Assembly: GCA_030844625.1 (NCBI GenBank) | Contig: JAUUNJ010000166.1 | Span: forward strand, 1-5,978 | Source of the DNA: Roseburia sp. | Lineage (GTDB): Bacteria; Bacillota; Clostridia; Lachnospirales; Lachnospiraceae | DNA: 5,978 nucleotides | Reading direction: 5' to 3' | Part shown: positions 1-5,978 of the stretch, piece after piece | How the letters are laid out: each line of letters starts with the position of its first letter | Position numbering within the stretch: the stretch's first letter is position 1 | Notes under the pieces: model-generated | Databases searched by the model: none | The model's input: only the letters and a program-made list of their open reading frames with translations | What the model was told of the DNA's origin: nothing | Made by a program: the position numbers and the translations under genes

Positions 1-3000
1 TGTTCACAGTCAGGAATGTCCGTTGATTCATTGAAAATGGGATTGAAAACAATGACAGGTGTAATGGACACAACAGCCGAAGGTACTTCAAAAACAAAAA
101 CGGCACTGGAACGTCTTGGAGTTGCTGCCACTGATTCAAAAGGCAACCTGAGAAGCCAGGAAGAAGTAATGTGGGAATCAATAACTGCATTACAGAATAT
201 GGACAACCAAACGGAAAAGGCGGCTATTGCAACAGATTTATTTGGCAGATCAGGGGCTGAAATGATGCCGCTGCTTAATGGTGCAGCAGGTTCTGTTGAA
301 AAAATGAAACAACAGGCTCATGATTTAGGACTTGTTTTGAGCGATGAAGCCGTTGATTCGGGGGTCGAACTTACTGATACAATGGATCAGATGAATCGTG
401 CAATGAGTGGTATCACAACAAGAATAGGGGCTAAGCTGATGCCAAAGGTGACAAGTGTATGCAAGTGGGTTATTAAAAATCTTCCCAAGGTCGAAGAGGC
501 ATTTAATCGTTTAAACAATAAATTGAAAACCACAGGTCAGAAATATCTTCCGGTGCTGAAAAAAACTTTTGACAATTTAAAACCTATAGTACTTACGATA
601 GGAAAAAAAGCGGTTCCGATACTGGAAAAAGCATTTGATAAATTAATTGATGCTGTAGAACTGACGGTTGAAGGTATTTCAGTATTTTTTAATTGGTGTA
701 AAAAACATTCTTCGACGGTTAAAACAATTGCAGTTGCGGTGGGTTCTTTAGCAGGAGCATTTATAACCTATAATGCAGCCATTAAAACTTATAATATGTT
801 ACAGGCTGTAAAACAGATGTGGGATAAACTTGCTATTGGAACAATGATTCAATTAGCAAGAGAAGAAGGAATCGTAGCAACAGCCCAGTTGTTCCTGAAT
901 AATGCAATGAATGCTAACCCGGTTATGCTGCTTGTAACCGGAATAGGTCTATTGATTGGCGCAGTTGTTTCTTATACAGCAACTACAAAAACAGAAGTTC
1001 CGGCAGTTGAAGAATCCGCCGATGCGCATAGCAAAAAAACTCAAAAATTAATTGAGGAAAATGAGCAGTTAAAGGAGAATGCACAACAGACGCAAAACAC
1101 TATCAGTGGAATCAGTTCCCAAATGGATTATACACAGCAACTTGCAACTGAATTAATGGGACTGGCAGATTCATCAGGGTATGTCAAAGAAAAAGATCAG
1201 GCAAGAGCAGAGTTTATTCTGGGACAGTTGAATGATGCGCTTGGAACTGAATATTCAATGAATGACGGTCTCATTGAACAATACAAGAAATTTTGTGGAA
1301 GCATTGATGAGTTGATAGAAAAGAAAAAAGCCCAAATGATGCTTGAAGCATATGAGGAGGACTATCAAAAAGCATTAAAAGGACGGGCAGATGCTCAGAA
1401 GAAGGTTAATGCTACATATGAAAAATATATAACAAAATCAAATGAAAAAATCACAGCTGACGAAAAGGTCCGCACAGCGATGGATAAAGTTTCGGAGGCT
1501 CAAAAAAAATATGATGATGTTTTGAATGATACGTCGATGGATGCAAACGATAAGGCTCAGGCTATTCAGGATTATAGCAGGGTCTTGACGGATGCAAAAG
1601 ATAAACTTGCAAAGGCAGAAGAAACGCAGCAAGAGGCGAATGAGAAATTAGGAGAGGCAGAAACTGCATTTAATGATGCCAAAGAGGAAGCAAGTCAATA
1701 TTATGCAGATATAGCAAAGTATGAAGAAGCCCAAAGACAAAGTCTGGAAGGAAATGTTGATGAGTGTGTAACGATATTGGAAACTTCCAATGATACCTTT
1801 AAAACACTGGGGGAAGATACCACACTTGGCGTAGCAAAAGGAATGACCTCAGAGACGGCTATGGCAAAATTAACAGCTGCGGCAAATAAAATTGGAGATT
1901 TGCCACGTAAAAAATTAAAGAAATTGTTGGGTATTCATTCTCCGTCACGAGTAATGAAGGATGAAGTCGGCAAGAATATAGTTCTTGGTGTTGCAGAAGG
2001 TATAGGCAAAAATGTCAAATCAGTAACAAATGCAATGGAAAAACTTTCTAAAGAAGCATTAAAAGCATTAAAGAAAGAGATGTCAGAGAAGGACTACGAA
2101 AACAAAGGGAAAGAAATTGTTGAAAAGTTGTCAAAGGGCATCGAATCCAAAATGTCTGCATTACAGACTAAAATACAAAATTTGACAAGCAAAATGAATA
2201 ATGCAATTGATTCTGTGAAGCAGAAACAAAGCAGTATGGCAGATAGTCTTTTGAGTTATGGAGATTTGTATTCCAAAGATGATGATGGAAATATTATTCT
2301 TGAAGATTTGAACGCACAGACAGAACAAATCAAAAAGTATGGACAGAACTTGAACAAATTGAAAGGTAAGATATCTGATGAATTAATGGAACAGATTTCA
2401 AGCATGAGTACCGAGAATGGTCTTGCTTTTACGAATCAATTATTAAGTTTGTCCAATGCCCAACTTGAAGATTACAACAAGGCGTATTCAGACAAAGTTA
2501 AAGCTAGTAATTCTATTGCTAAGAATTGGTACAAGGATGAGATTAGCACCATCAAAACAGAATATGCAGATAAGATTGAAAAGCAGTTTAAAAAGGTAGT
2601 AACAAAGGTTGCTCAATATGGTAAGAATGCAGTTGAGGGATTTGCAAAAGCCTTTAAAAAGAGCAAAAAGGTTAATGATACACTGACAGAATTTTGTAAA
2701 AGTATAGTTACAAAAATAAAGAAAGAATTGAAAATTCACTCCCCATCACGAGTAATGAGGGATGAAGTCGGAAAGTTCCTTGCGCTTGGTATTGCAGAAG
2801 GTATTAAGAGTGAAGAAGATTCCGTGTCAGATCAGGTTGGAACGTCCATGAAAAATTGGGTAAGTACAGCCAATCAGATGTCAGGTTCTTTGTTTGCAAA
2901 TGATTTAATGAAGGTTAAAAGTACCGAAAGTACAGGTATTGCTAATGCTTCAACAAAAGCAAGGTCTGATGAAGTGGCAGAAGTAAAGAAGTCTGTTGAT

Positions 3001-3111
3001 GATTTGAAGGACAATCTGTATTCAATTATAGTATCAGCACTGACAGATGGTGTGAGACTGGATATTGATAATCGTGAACTTGGAAGGTTGGTGAAAAAAT
3101 ATGCTGGATAA
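1..3111 (+). CDS. Phage tail tape measure protein, TP901-core type (5' end outside the window)
   Basis: Tape measure protein: scaffolds tail-tube assembly, sets tail length, and is released into the cell envelope at DNA ejection. The frame is open from base 1 and the first ATG (16) has no spaced ribosome binding site, so the gene starts upstream; residues here are counted from that Met (1031 aa). Residues 1-140 match the end of the TP901-type core, including LFGRSGAEMMPLLN. Two hydrophobic segments follow (about 237-256 and 303-321; the second is preceded by NANP, as is common in these proteins). A Lys/Glu/Ala/Gln-rich predicted coiled coil spans about 436-578. Two modules carrying IHSPSRVM (640-647 and 907-914) flank a block at about 740-830 containing ISDELMEQISSMS. 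No peptidase or lysozyme-like domain is evident. The 3' end overlaps the Dit gene by 11 bases. The family call is very sure; the unseen N-terminus prevents a total length. Confidence 0.95.
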   Translation, partial: CSQSGMSVDSLKMGLKTMTGVMDTTAEGTSKTKTALERLGVAATDSKGNLRSQEEVMWESITALQNMDNQTEKAAIATDLFGRSGAEMMPLLNGAAGSVEKMKQQAHDLGLVLSDEAVDSGVELTDTMDQMNRAMSGITTRIGAKLMPKVTSVCKWVIKNLPKVEEAFNRLNNKLKTTGQKYLPVLKKTFDNLKPIVLTIGKKAVPILEKAFDKLIDAVELTVEGISVFFNWCKKHSSTVKTIAVAVGSLAGAFITYNAAIKTYNMLQAVKQMWDKLAIGTMIQLAREEGIVATAQLFLNNAMNANPVMLLVTGIGLLIGAVVSYTATTKTEVPAVEESADAHSKKTQKLIEENEQLKENAQQTQNTISGISSQMDYTQQLATELMGLADSSGYVKEKDQARAEFILGQLNDALGTEYSMNDGLIEQYKKFCGSIDELIEKKKAQMMLEAYEEDYQKALKGRADAQKKVNATYEKYITKSNEKITADEKVRTAMDKVSEAQKKYDDVLNDTSMDANDKAQAIQDYSRVLTDAKDKLAKAEETQQEANEKLGEAETAFNDAKEEASQYYADIAKYEEAQRQSLEGNVDECVTILETSNDTFKTLGEDTTLGVAKGMTSETAMAKLTAAANKIGDLPRKKLKKLLGIHSPSRVMKDEVGKNIVLGVAEGIGKNVKSVTNAMEKLSKEALKALKKEMSEKDYENKGKEIVEKLSKGIESKMSALQTKIQNLTSKMNNAIDSVKQKQSSMADSLLSYGDLYSKDDDGNIILEDLNAQTEQIKKYGQNLNKLKGKISDELMEQISSMSTENGLAFTNQLLSLSNAQLEDYNKAYSDKVKASNSIAKNWYKDEISTIKTEYADKIEKQFKKVVTKVAQYGKNAVEGFAKAFKKSKKVNDTLTEFCKSIVTKIKKELKIHSPSRVMRDEVGKFLALGIAEGIKSEEDSVSDQVGTSMKNWVSTANQMSGSLFANDLMKVKSTESTGIANASTKARSDEVAEVKKSVDDLKDNLYSIIVSALTDGVRLDIDNRELGRLVKKYAG
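1933..2004 (+). repeat. HSPSRVM module, copy 1, within the tape measure gene
   Basis: This stretch encodes residues 640-663 of the in-window tape measure protein: IHSPSRVM, then DEVGK, then LGVAEGI. It matches the second copy at 2734-2805 in 58 of 72 bases and 19 of 24 residues by my hand alignment. HSPSR followed by a Gly-rich helix is a known recurrent motif in tape measure proteins of Gram-positive phages; its exact function is not established. A degenerate upstream echo, LGVAKGM, lies at residues 604-610. Confidence 0.85.
2734..2805 (+). repeat. HSPSRVM module, copy 2, within the tape measure gene
   Basis: This second copy encodes residues 907-930: IHSPSRVM, DEVGK and LGIAEGI. It lies 267 residues (801 bases) downstream of copy 1, in direct orientation and the same frame. 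Both copies follow a basic amphipathic stretch ending in KKLLG or KKELK. Copy 2 is preceded by GKNAVEGFAKAF (869-880), which resembles the Gly/Ala helix ahead of copy 1, so the duplicated unit is probably about 60-70 residues long with diverged flanks. Confidence 0.85.
3090..3094 (+). promoter_or_regulatory. Probable ribosome binding site of the Dit gene
   Basis: GGTGA ends six bases before the ATG at 3101, inside the last codons of the tape measure gene. A second purine-rich run, GGAAGG (3082-3087), lies 13 bases away and is less well placed. This favours the ATG at 3101 over the in-frame ATG at 3113, which has only a weak GGAT very close upstream. Confidence 0.5.
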
Positions 3112-3928
3112 AATGATATACGAAAATCATCTTGGAGAACGTTTTGAATTTGGGAAAGACGGACTTTTTGCTAATCATTCAGATGTAAGGGATTATATGT
3201 GGAATTATGATTCAACTAATAATATAATAAGCAATTTTAACAAGGGAGTGGTTACTAAATCACTTCCTTTTGTTATAGTAGTAGGCTCTGATGAAAGTGC
3301 ACAGGAAATAAAAGACAAAATGGTTGAAATTGCAGACAAGGATATATCGGAAGGAAGAAAAGGAAAACTGATAGTAGATAACAGTTATATTCGCTGTAAC
3401 ATTATTGGAATTACTCAGACTGACTATTTAATTAACAAACGGTATATGAAGGGAACAGTATCGATTGTTACGGATGATCCATATTGGAGAGCACAGACTA
3501 CATTGCACTTTTTGAAAAATAATCTGTCTGAAGGTAGCGGAATCGATTTTCCTCATGCATATCCGTTTGACTATACTTGTTCGATTAATTATATGACAGA
3601 ATTTAATAATCCTTATAATAACGCAGATTTTTTACTTACAATATGGGGAATGTGTTCAAAACCTGCAATTATTATTAATGATCATACATACAAAATGAAT
3701 TTATCTCTTAATTCAGATGAATTTTTAACCATTGATTCGATTAATAAAAAGATAATTAAGACTGATTCAGTTGGGGTTGAAAGCAACGAATTTGATAAGC
3801 GGCACAAGGAAGAATCCATCTTCGAAAAAATTAAGTCAGGTGTTAACAGTATATATTGGGATGGTTCTTTTGGATTTGATTTGACACTTATATCCAAAAC
3901 ATCAACACCGATTAGGGAGGTACCTTAA
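3101..3928 (+). CDS. Distal tail (Dit)-type protein, siphovirus tail component family
   Basis: Distal tail protein: in Gram-positive siphophages it forms the hexameric ring that joins the last tail-tube ring to the hub and carries receptor-binding proteins. At 275 aa it has the usual length for the family. The N-terminal half (about 1-130) has the expected pattern: an opening YENHLGERFEFG, a central beta-rich part with RKGKLIVDN (87-95), and VTDDPYWR (123-130), which closes the tube-like N domain in many members. The C-terminal half (about 131-275) reads as the beta-sandwich domain, with a late GVNSIYWDGSFGFDLTLI (247-264) typical of the family. It begins inside the tape measure gene and ends in TAATG, shared with the hub gene. 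Its last codons (REVP) also encode the hub's ribosome binding site. An alternative start at 3113 would remove four residues. Assignment rests on sequence pattern plus gene order. Confidence 0.88.
   Translation: MLDKMIYENHLGERFEFGKDGLFANHSDVRDYMWNYDSTNNIISNFNKGVVTKSLPFVIVVGSDESAQEIKDKMVEIADKDISEGRKGKLIVDNSYIRCNIIGITQTDYLINKRYMKGTVSIVTDDPYWRAQTTLHFLKNNLSEGSGIDFPHAYPFDYTCSINYMTEFNNPYNNADFLLTIWGMCSKPAIIINDHTYKMNLSLNSDEFLTIDSINKKIIKTDSVGVESNEFDKRHKEESIFEKIKSGVNSIYWDGSFGFDLTLISKTSTPIREVP
3914..3920 (+). promoter_or_regulatory. Strong ribosome binding site of the hub gene
   Basis: AGGGAGG lies seven bases before the ATG at 3928 and is embedded in the final Arg-Glu-Val-Pro codons of the Dit gene. 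Its near-consensus form and spacing fix the hub start, which overlaps the Dit stop codon by one base. Confidence 0.85.
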
Positions 3929-4929
3929 TGAGAGAATATATTATTGCAGACTCTGACAGAAATGATATCGGATTTTTGGGAAACAAATGTAGCATTGATA
4001 TTGATATAGGTTCAGAAAATGATTTTCAAATTGTTATTCCAATAAGTGAATATGATCCGGTCCTGCATAAACCGGGAAATATATTCTATTCATTAGATAC
4101 GGAATATGGTGGGATATTAAATAACCCGAAAGTTGACACAAAGAACGGAACAATCACATTTACTGGTGATACACCGAGAGGAATGTTGTCAAAAAAAATT
4201 ATAGAACCGCCATCAGGTCAGGCATACAGAACTACCGGAAATACTCCAGCAGGAACTATAATAACAACCTTATTGAATCTATATCCGTATGGAGATTTGA
4301 TTAAGGGAATTGTTAATCTTGCGACAACTATAGTGCAAAATCTCAGATATGATAGATATTGTACATTATTAGCCGGTGCGACAAAAATTCTGCAAGAGCA
4401 AGGTTATAGACTTGAAATTAAAGCCGAATATGATTCAGAAGAAAAAGTTGTGTGGAATGTATACACTGTACCGATAGTGGACCGTTCGGAACAGATAGAA
4501 TTGAGCCAAGATGGTAATATCAACTTTATAATTCAGCAAAATACATATAAATACAATCATATGATTTGTGCAGGAAAGGGTGAGCTGCAAGACCGATTAA
4601 TTATTCATTTGTACCTTGATTCAGGTGGCAATATTTCTGAAACAAAAACTTTTACAGGTGCAGATGAACAAGTATATTTTTATGATTATTCCTCGGTTGA
4701 GAGTGAAGAAGAACTTGTAAAATCAGGAAAAGAAAAGTTCAAGGAAATTAATGCAGAAAACACCCAGGAAATGACAGTGAATGATATGGACTTATCAATT
4801 GGTGATATCGTAGGCGGCCGTGAATACATTACCGGAATAACCTTAAATGAAAGGGTCAGCAAAAAAATATACAAATATAACTATGGAATTGAAACCATAG
4901 AATACAAGATTGGGAGTGATATAAAATGA
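3928..4929 (+). CDS. Baseplate hub / tail protein, siphovirus Gp37-like family
   Basis: Probable tail-tip hub protein, occupying the place where Gram-positive siphophages encode the gp27-like or Tal-type protein that caps the tube below Dit. The 333 aa contain features I associate with the ReqiPepy6 Gp37-like family: an N-terminal beta region with FQIVIPISEYDP (33-44), TITFTGDTPRGML (75-87) where the hub fold is entered, a helical region with LLNLYPYG (115-122) and ILQEQGYRLEI (154-164), then YNHMICAGKGELQDR (209-223), and a C-terminal beta part with IGDIVGGREYITGIT (291-305) and IETIEYKIG (321-329). There is no signal peptide, membrane segment or visible peptidase, lysozyme or SGNH domain, so any cell-wall activity is encoded elsewhere. 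It is coupled to the Dit gene by TAATG and to the next gene by ATGA. The hub role is firm from context; the exact family name is moderately sure. Confidence 0.8.
   Translation: MREYIIADSDRNDIGFLGNKCSIDIDIGSENDFQIVIPISEYDPVLHKPGNIFYSLDTEYGGILNNPKVDTKNGTITFTGDTPRGMLSKKIIEPPSGQAYRTTGNTPAGTIITTLLNLYPYGDLIKGIVNLATTIVQNLRYDRYCTLLAGATKILQEQGYRLEIKAEYDSEEKVVWNVYTVPIVDRSEQIELSQDGNINFIIQQNTYKYNHMICAGKGELQDRLIIHLYLDSGGNISETKTFTGADEQVYFYDYSSVESEEELVKSGKEKFKEINAENTQEMTVNDMDLSIGDIVGGREYITGITLNERVSKKIYKYNYGIETIEYKIGSDIK
4912..4916 (+). promoter_or_regulatory. Ribosome binding site of the lectin-like tail protein gene
   Basis: GGGAG lies nine bases before the ATG at 4926, within the last codons of the hub gene. 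It supports the ATG whose last bases overlap the hub TGA stop codon. Confidence 0.7.
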
Positions 4930-5876
4930 AAATAATAACAGGTCATACAGGACAGGCTCATGTTACATCAAGTGATGCGGCAAGCCTTAACCGTTCTATC
5001 TTTGGAAAAAATAGGGATATTATCCTTGCAGGAATCGGTTCAGAATTTGAACCAACCGTCACTGTAGACCAGCGGAAAATAACCGTTGGAACAGGTGATC
5101 TTGTAATGGATGGAGTACATGTAAGAATTACATCGCCAGAAACTGTCCAATTGTCAACAGGCGTTCAAAATCAATACAGAATGGATTTGATAGTAGCTCA
5201 TTATTCAAAGGATACTTCGACGTCAATTGAAAATGTAGAAATTAAGTTAATCAAGGGAACTGCTGGGGCGGATGCAATTGAGCCTAGCAGAAGCACAGGA
5301 AGCATTGCAGATGGATCACTTGAACGTGATGCAATAATCTATAGGGTTACGCTTTACGGAAATAATATTCAAAAAGTTGAAAAAGCCATGCCACTATTTT
5401 ATACACCTGATGTTAACGAATTTCATGCGCCTTTTATCAAGGGAGCAGGAAATCAATATGCGGGAGTATGCGCTTATACCTCTAATCAGGGTGAAAATGC
5501 AGCCAAATTATCAATATATGATGAAAACAAAAAAGAACAGGCTGGATTGATACTGTATGAATCCGGGGCAATGAGACTGATTAAAGGAACTAAATCCTGT
5601 GCGATTCCAGTAATTCAATCTGGAATAACAACCATCAACACATCTGCAAGTGGAGCCTCATATGTGGGGGAAAAAACAATTATGTTTTCTAATGAGTATG
5701 CAGCAGTTCCGACAGTAACATTTAGTATATTAACAGGTGGAACTTCTGCGTCACATGCATTAGTTCAAATTAGTGAAAGAACCACAAAAGGATTTAAAAT
5801 AACTGTAAGCTACGGAAGTTCTATTAATGGTAATTTTACTATAAGTTGGATAGCCGTTGGGGAAAAATTGGCATAA
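4926..5876 (+). CDS. Probable receptor-binding tail/baseplate protein with C-terminal H-type-lectin-like domain
   Basis: Likely host-contact protein of the tail tip (316 aa, no signal peptide or membrane segment). The N-terminal part (about 1-155) opens with IITGHTGQAHVTSSDAASLNRSIFG and is a beta-rich module with DLVMDGVHVRI (58-68), RMDLIVAHYS (85-94) and an acidic/Ser linker near 115-135. This opening recurs in tail proteins of clostridial prophages and is likely the attachment domain. Residues 156-230 form a linker or shoulder. Residues about 231-316 resemble the H-type lectin-like fold: a strand with KTIMFSNEYAAVPTVTFSI (250-268), then a second with TTKGFKITVSYGS (286-298), ending in FTISWIAVG (304-312). 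The Trp-Ile-Ala-(Val/Ile)-Gly ending is a frequent closing strand of this fold in tail fibres. It overlaps the hub stop codon by four bases. Sugar binding is inferred, not shown. Confidence 0.78.
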   Translation: MKIITGHTGQAHVTSSDAASLNRSIFGKNRDIILAGIGSEFEPTVTVDQRKITVGTGDLVMDGVHVRITSPETVQLSTGVQNQYRMDLIVAHYSKDTSTSIENVEIKLIKGTAGADAIEPSRSTGSIADGSLERDAIIYRVTLYGNNIQKVEKAMPLFYTPDVNEFHAPFIKGAGNQYAGVCAYTSNQGENAAKLSIYDENKKEQAGLILYESGAMRLIKGTKSCAIPVIQSGITTINTSASGASYVGEKTIMFSNEYAAVPTVTFSILTGGTSASHALVQISERTTKGFKITVSYGSSINGNFTISWIAVGEKLA

Positions 5877-5896
5877 TAATATAAAAATATTATATA
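5868..5896 (+). promoter_or_regulatory. Weak sigma70/sigmaA-like promoter candidate before the last gene
   Basis: TTGGCA (5868-5873) is one base off the -35 consensus and is followed after 17 bases by TATATA (5891-5896), a four-of-six match to the -10 consensus. It overlaps the stop codon of the lectin-like gene and precedes the next start by 36 bases. In DNA this A+T-rich such matches arise often by chance, so this is only a candidate. Confidence 0.2.
5876..5893 (+). repeat. Small A/T-only inverted repeat in the intergenic gap
   Basis: ATAATAT (5876-5882) pairs perfectly with ATATTAT (5887-5893) around a four-base A loop. The stem contains no G-C pair and no T-run of a terminator follows, so it would be a weak hairpin in RNA. 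It may be nothing more than local A+T bias. Confidence 0.3.
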
Positions 5897-5921
5897 TAGA
5901 GTAAAAGCACAAATAATTGAA

Positions 5922-5927
5922 GAGGAG
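5922..5927 (+). promoter_or_regulatory. Ribosome binding site of the last, partial gene
   Basis: GAGGAG lies five bases before the ATG at 5933. It is the main evidence that a new gene begins there, since only 15 codons are in the window. Confidence 0.75.
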
Positions 5928-5932
5928 TATAA

Positions 5933-5978
5933 ATGATAATTAATAAACAGAATACCATTATTCAGATAGAATTTGGCA
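5933..5978 (+). CDS. Start of an unidentified downstream gene (3' end outside the window)
   Basis: An ATG behind a well-spaced GAGGAG opens a frame reading MIINKQNTIIQIEFG that runs off the window edge. It is too short to assign. Its position after the receptor-binding protein suggests another tail-tip, baseplate or fibre-accessory protein, or the first gene towards the holin/endolysin cassette. Unlike the upstream genes it does not overlap its neighbour, being separated by 56 bases. Confidence 0.65.
   Translation, partial: MIINKQNTIIQIEFG

Noticed and set aside
1502..1509. Run of eight A in the tape measure gene, a possible -1 slippery site (A AAA AAA in frame)
   Set aside because: A -1 shift meets a TGA at once, giving only a truncated protein; known tail frameshifts lie in the chaperone genes upstream of the tape measure gene, outside this window.
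1438..1632. Minus-strand open frame of 64 codons opposite the tape measure coiled coil
   Set aside because: It is the shadow of a long, well-supported + strand gene; the product is Phe/Cys/Ile-rich, as expected from reverse reading of Lys/Glu-rich codons.
2488..2739. Minus-strand open frame of 83 codons opposite the tape measure gene
   Set aside because: Low-complexity Phe/Leu/Cys/Asn product typical of antisense reading through AAA/AAG-rich codons; the + strand gene covers the region fully.
3682..3897. Minus-strand open frame of 71 codons opposite the Dit gene
   Set aside because: It lies wholly inside the Dit reading frame, and the Dit protein shows family motifs on both sides and across it.
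4191..4198. Run of eight A in the hub gene, considered for frameshifting or phase variation
   Set aside because: The frame is intact through the run and continues into conserved hub sequence; a single short A tract in A+T-rich DNA is expected by chance and no stimulatory structure is evident.
4686..4874. Minus-strand open frame of 62 codons opposite the hub gene
   Set aside because: Contained within the conserved C-terminal part of the hub protein, with no independent support.
5876..5900. Rho-independent terminator after the lectin-like gene
   Set aside because: The only stem is seven A/T pairs with no G-C pair, and no run of T follows it.
4926..5978. Possible target of a diversity-generating retroelement at the receptor-binding protein end
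   Set aside because: No second, adenine-substituted template copy of the C-terminal coding sequence and no reverse transcriptase are seen in the window, and the C-terminal domain looks H-type lectin-like rather than the C-type lectin fold usually diversified.
1..5978. CRISPR array, tRNA, rRNA, insertion sequence or attachment site
   Set aside because: Almost every base is within overlapping phage tail genes; I saw no spaced short repeats, terminal inverted repeats with a transposase, or tRNA-like folds.

Overview
The window is a dense stretch of a phage or prophage late (structural) module: the tail tip and baseplate section of a long, non-contractile-tailed (siphovirus-type) phage. All genes are on the + strand. 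The DNA is A+T-rich, with strong AGGAGG-like ribosome binding sites and Lys/Glu/Ile/Asn-rich proteins, which points to a phage of a low-GC Firmicute. A gut Clostridia/Lachnospiraceae host is my best guess from how the proteins read, but this is not proven by anything in the window. No integrase, host gene, tRNA or attachment site is visible, so prophage and free phage cannot be told apart.

Layout: (1) 1-3111, the C-terminal part of a tail tape measure protein; its true start lies upstream. (2) 3101-3928, a distal tail (Dit)-type protein, overlapping the tape measure gene by 11 bases. (3) 3928-4929, a baseplate hub/tail protein of the siphovirus Gp37-like type, overlapping the Dit gene by one base (TAATG). 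(4) 4926-5876, a probable receptor-binding tail protein ending in an H-type-lectin-like beta domain, overlapping the hub gene by four bases (ATGA). (5) 5877-5932, the only intergenic gap, very A+T-rich, with a weak promoter-like pair and a small A/T stem. (6) 5933-5978, the first 15 codons of another gene behind a good ribosome binding site.

The gene order (tape measure, Dit, hub, receptor-binding protein) is the classical order for Gram-positive siphophages and supports each assignment. In the expected assembly, the tape measure protein sets tail length and is extruded at DNA ejection, Dit forms the ring joining tail tube to baseplate, the hub closes the tip, and the lectin-like protein contacts the cell surface. 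The overlapping starts and stops suggest one transcript with translational coupling. I see no cell-wall hydrolase domain in any of these proteins.

I found no clearly new system. The points most worth a second look are the duplicated HSPSRVM module in the tape measure protein, the lectin-like receptor-binding end, the hub without a lysin domain, and the single gap before the last gene.
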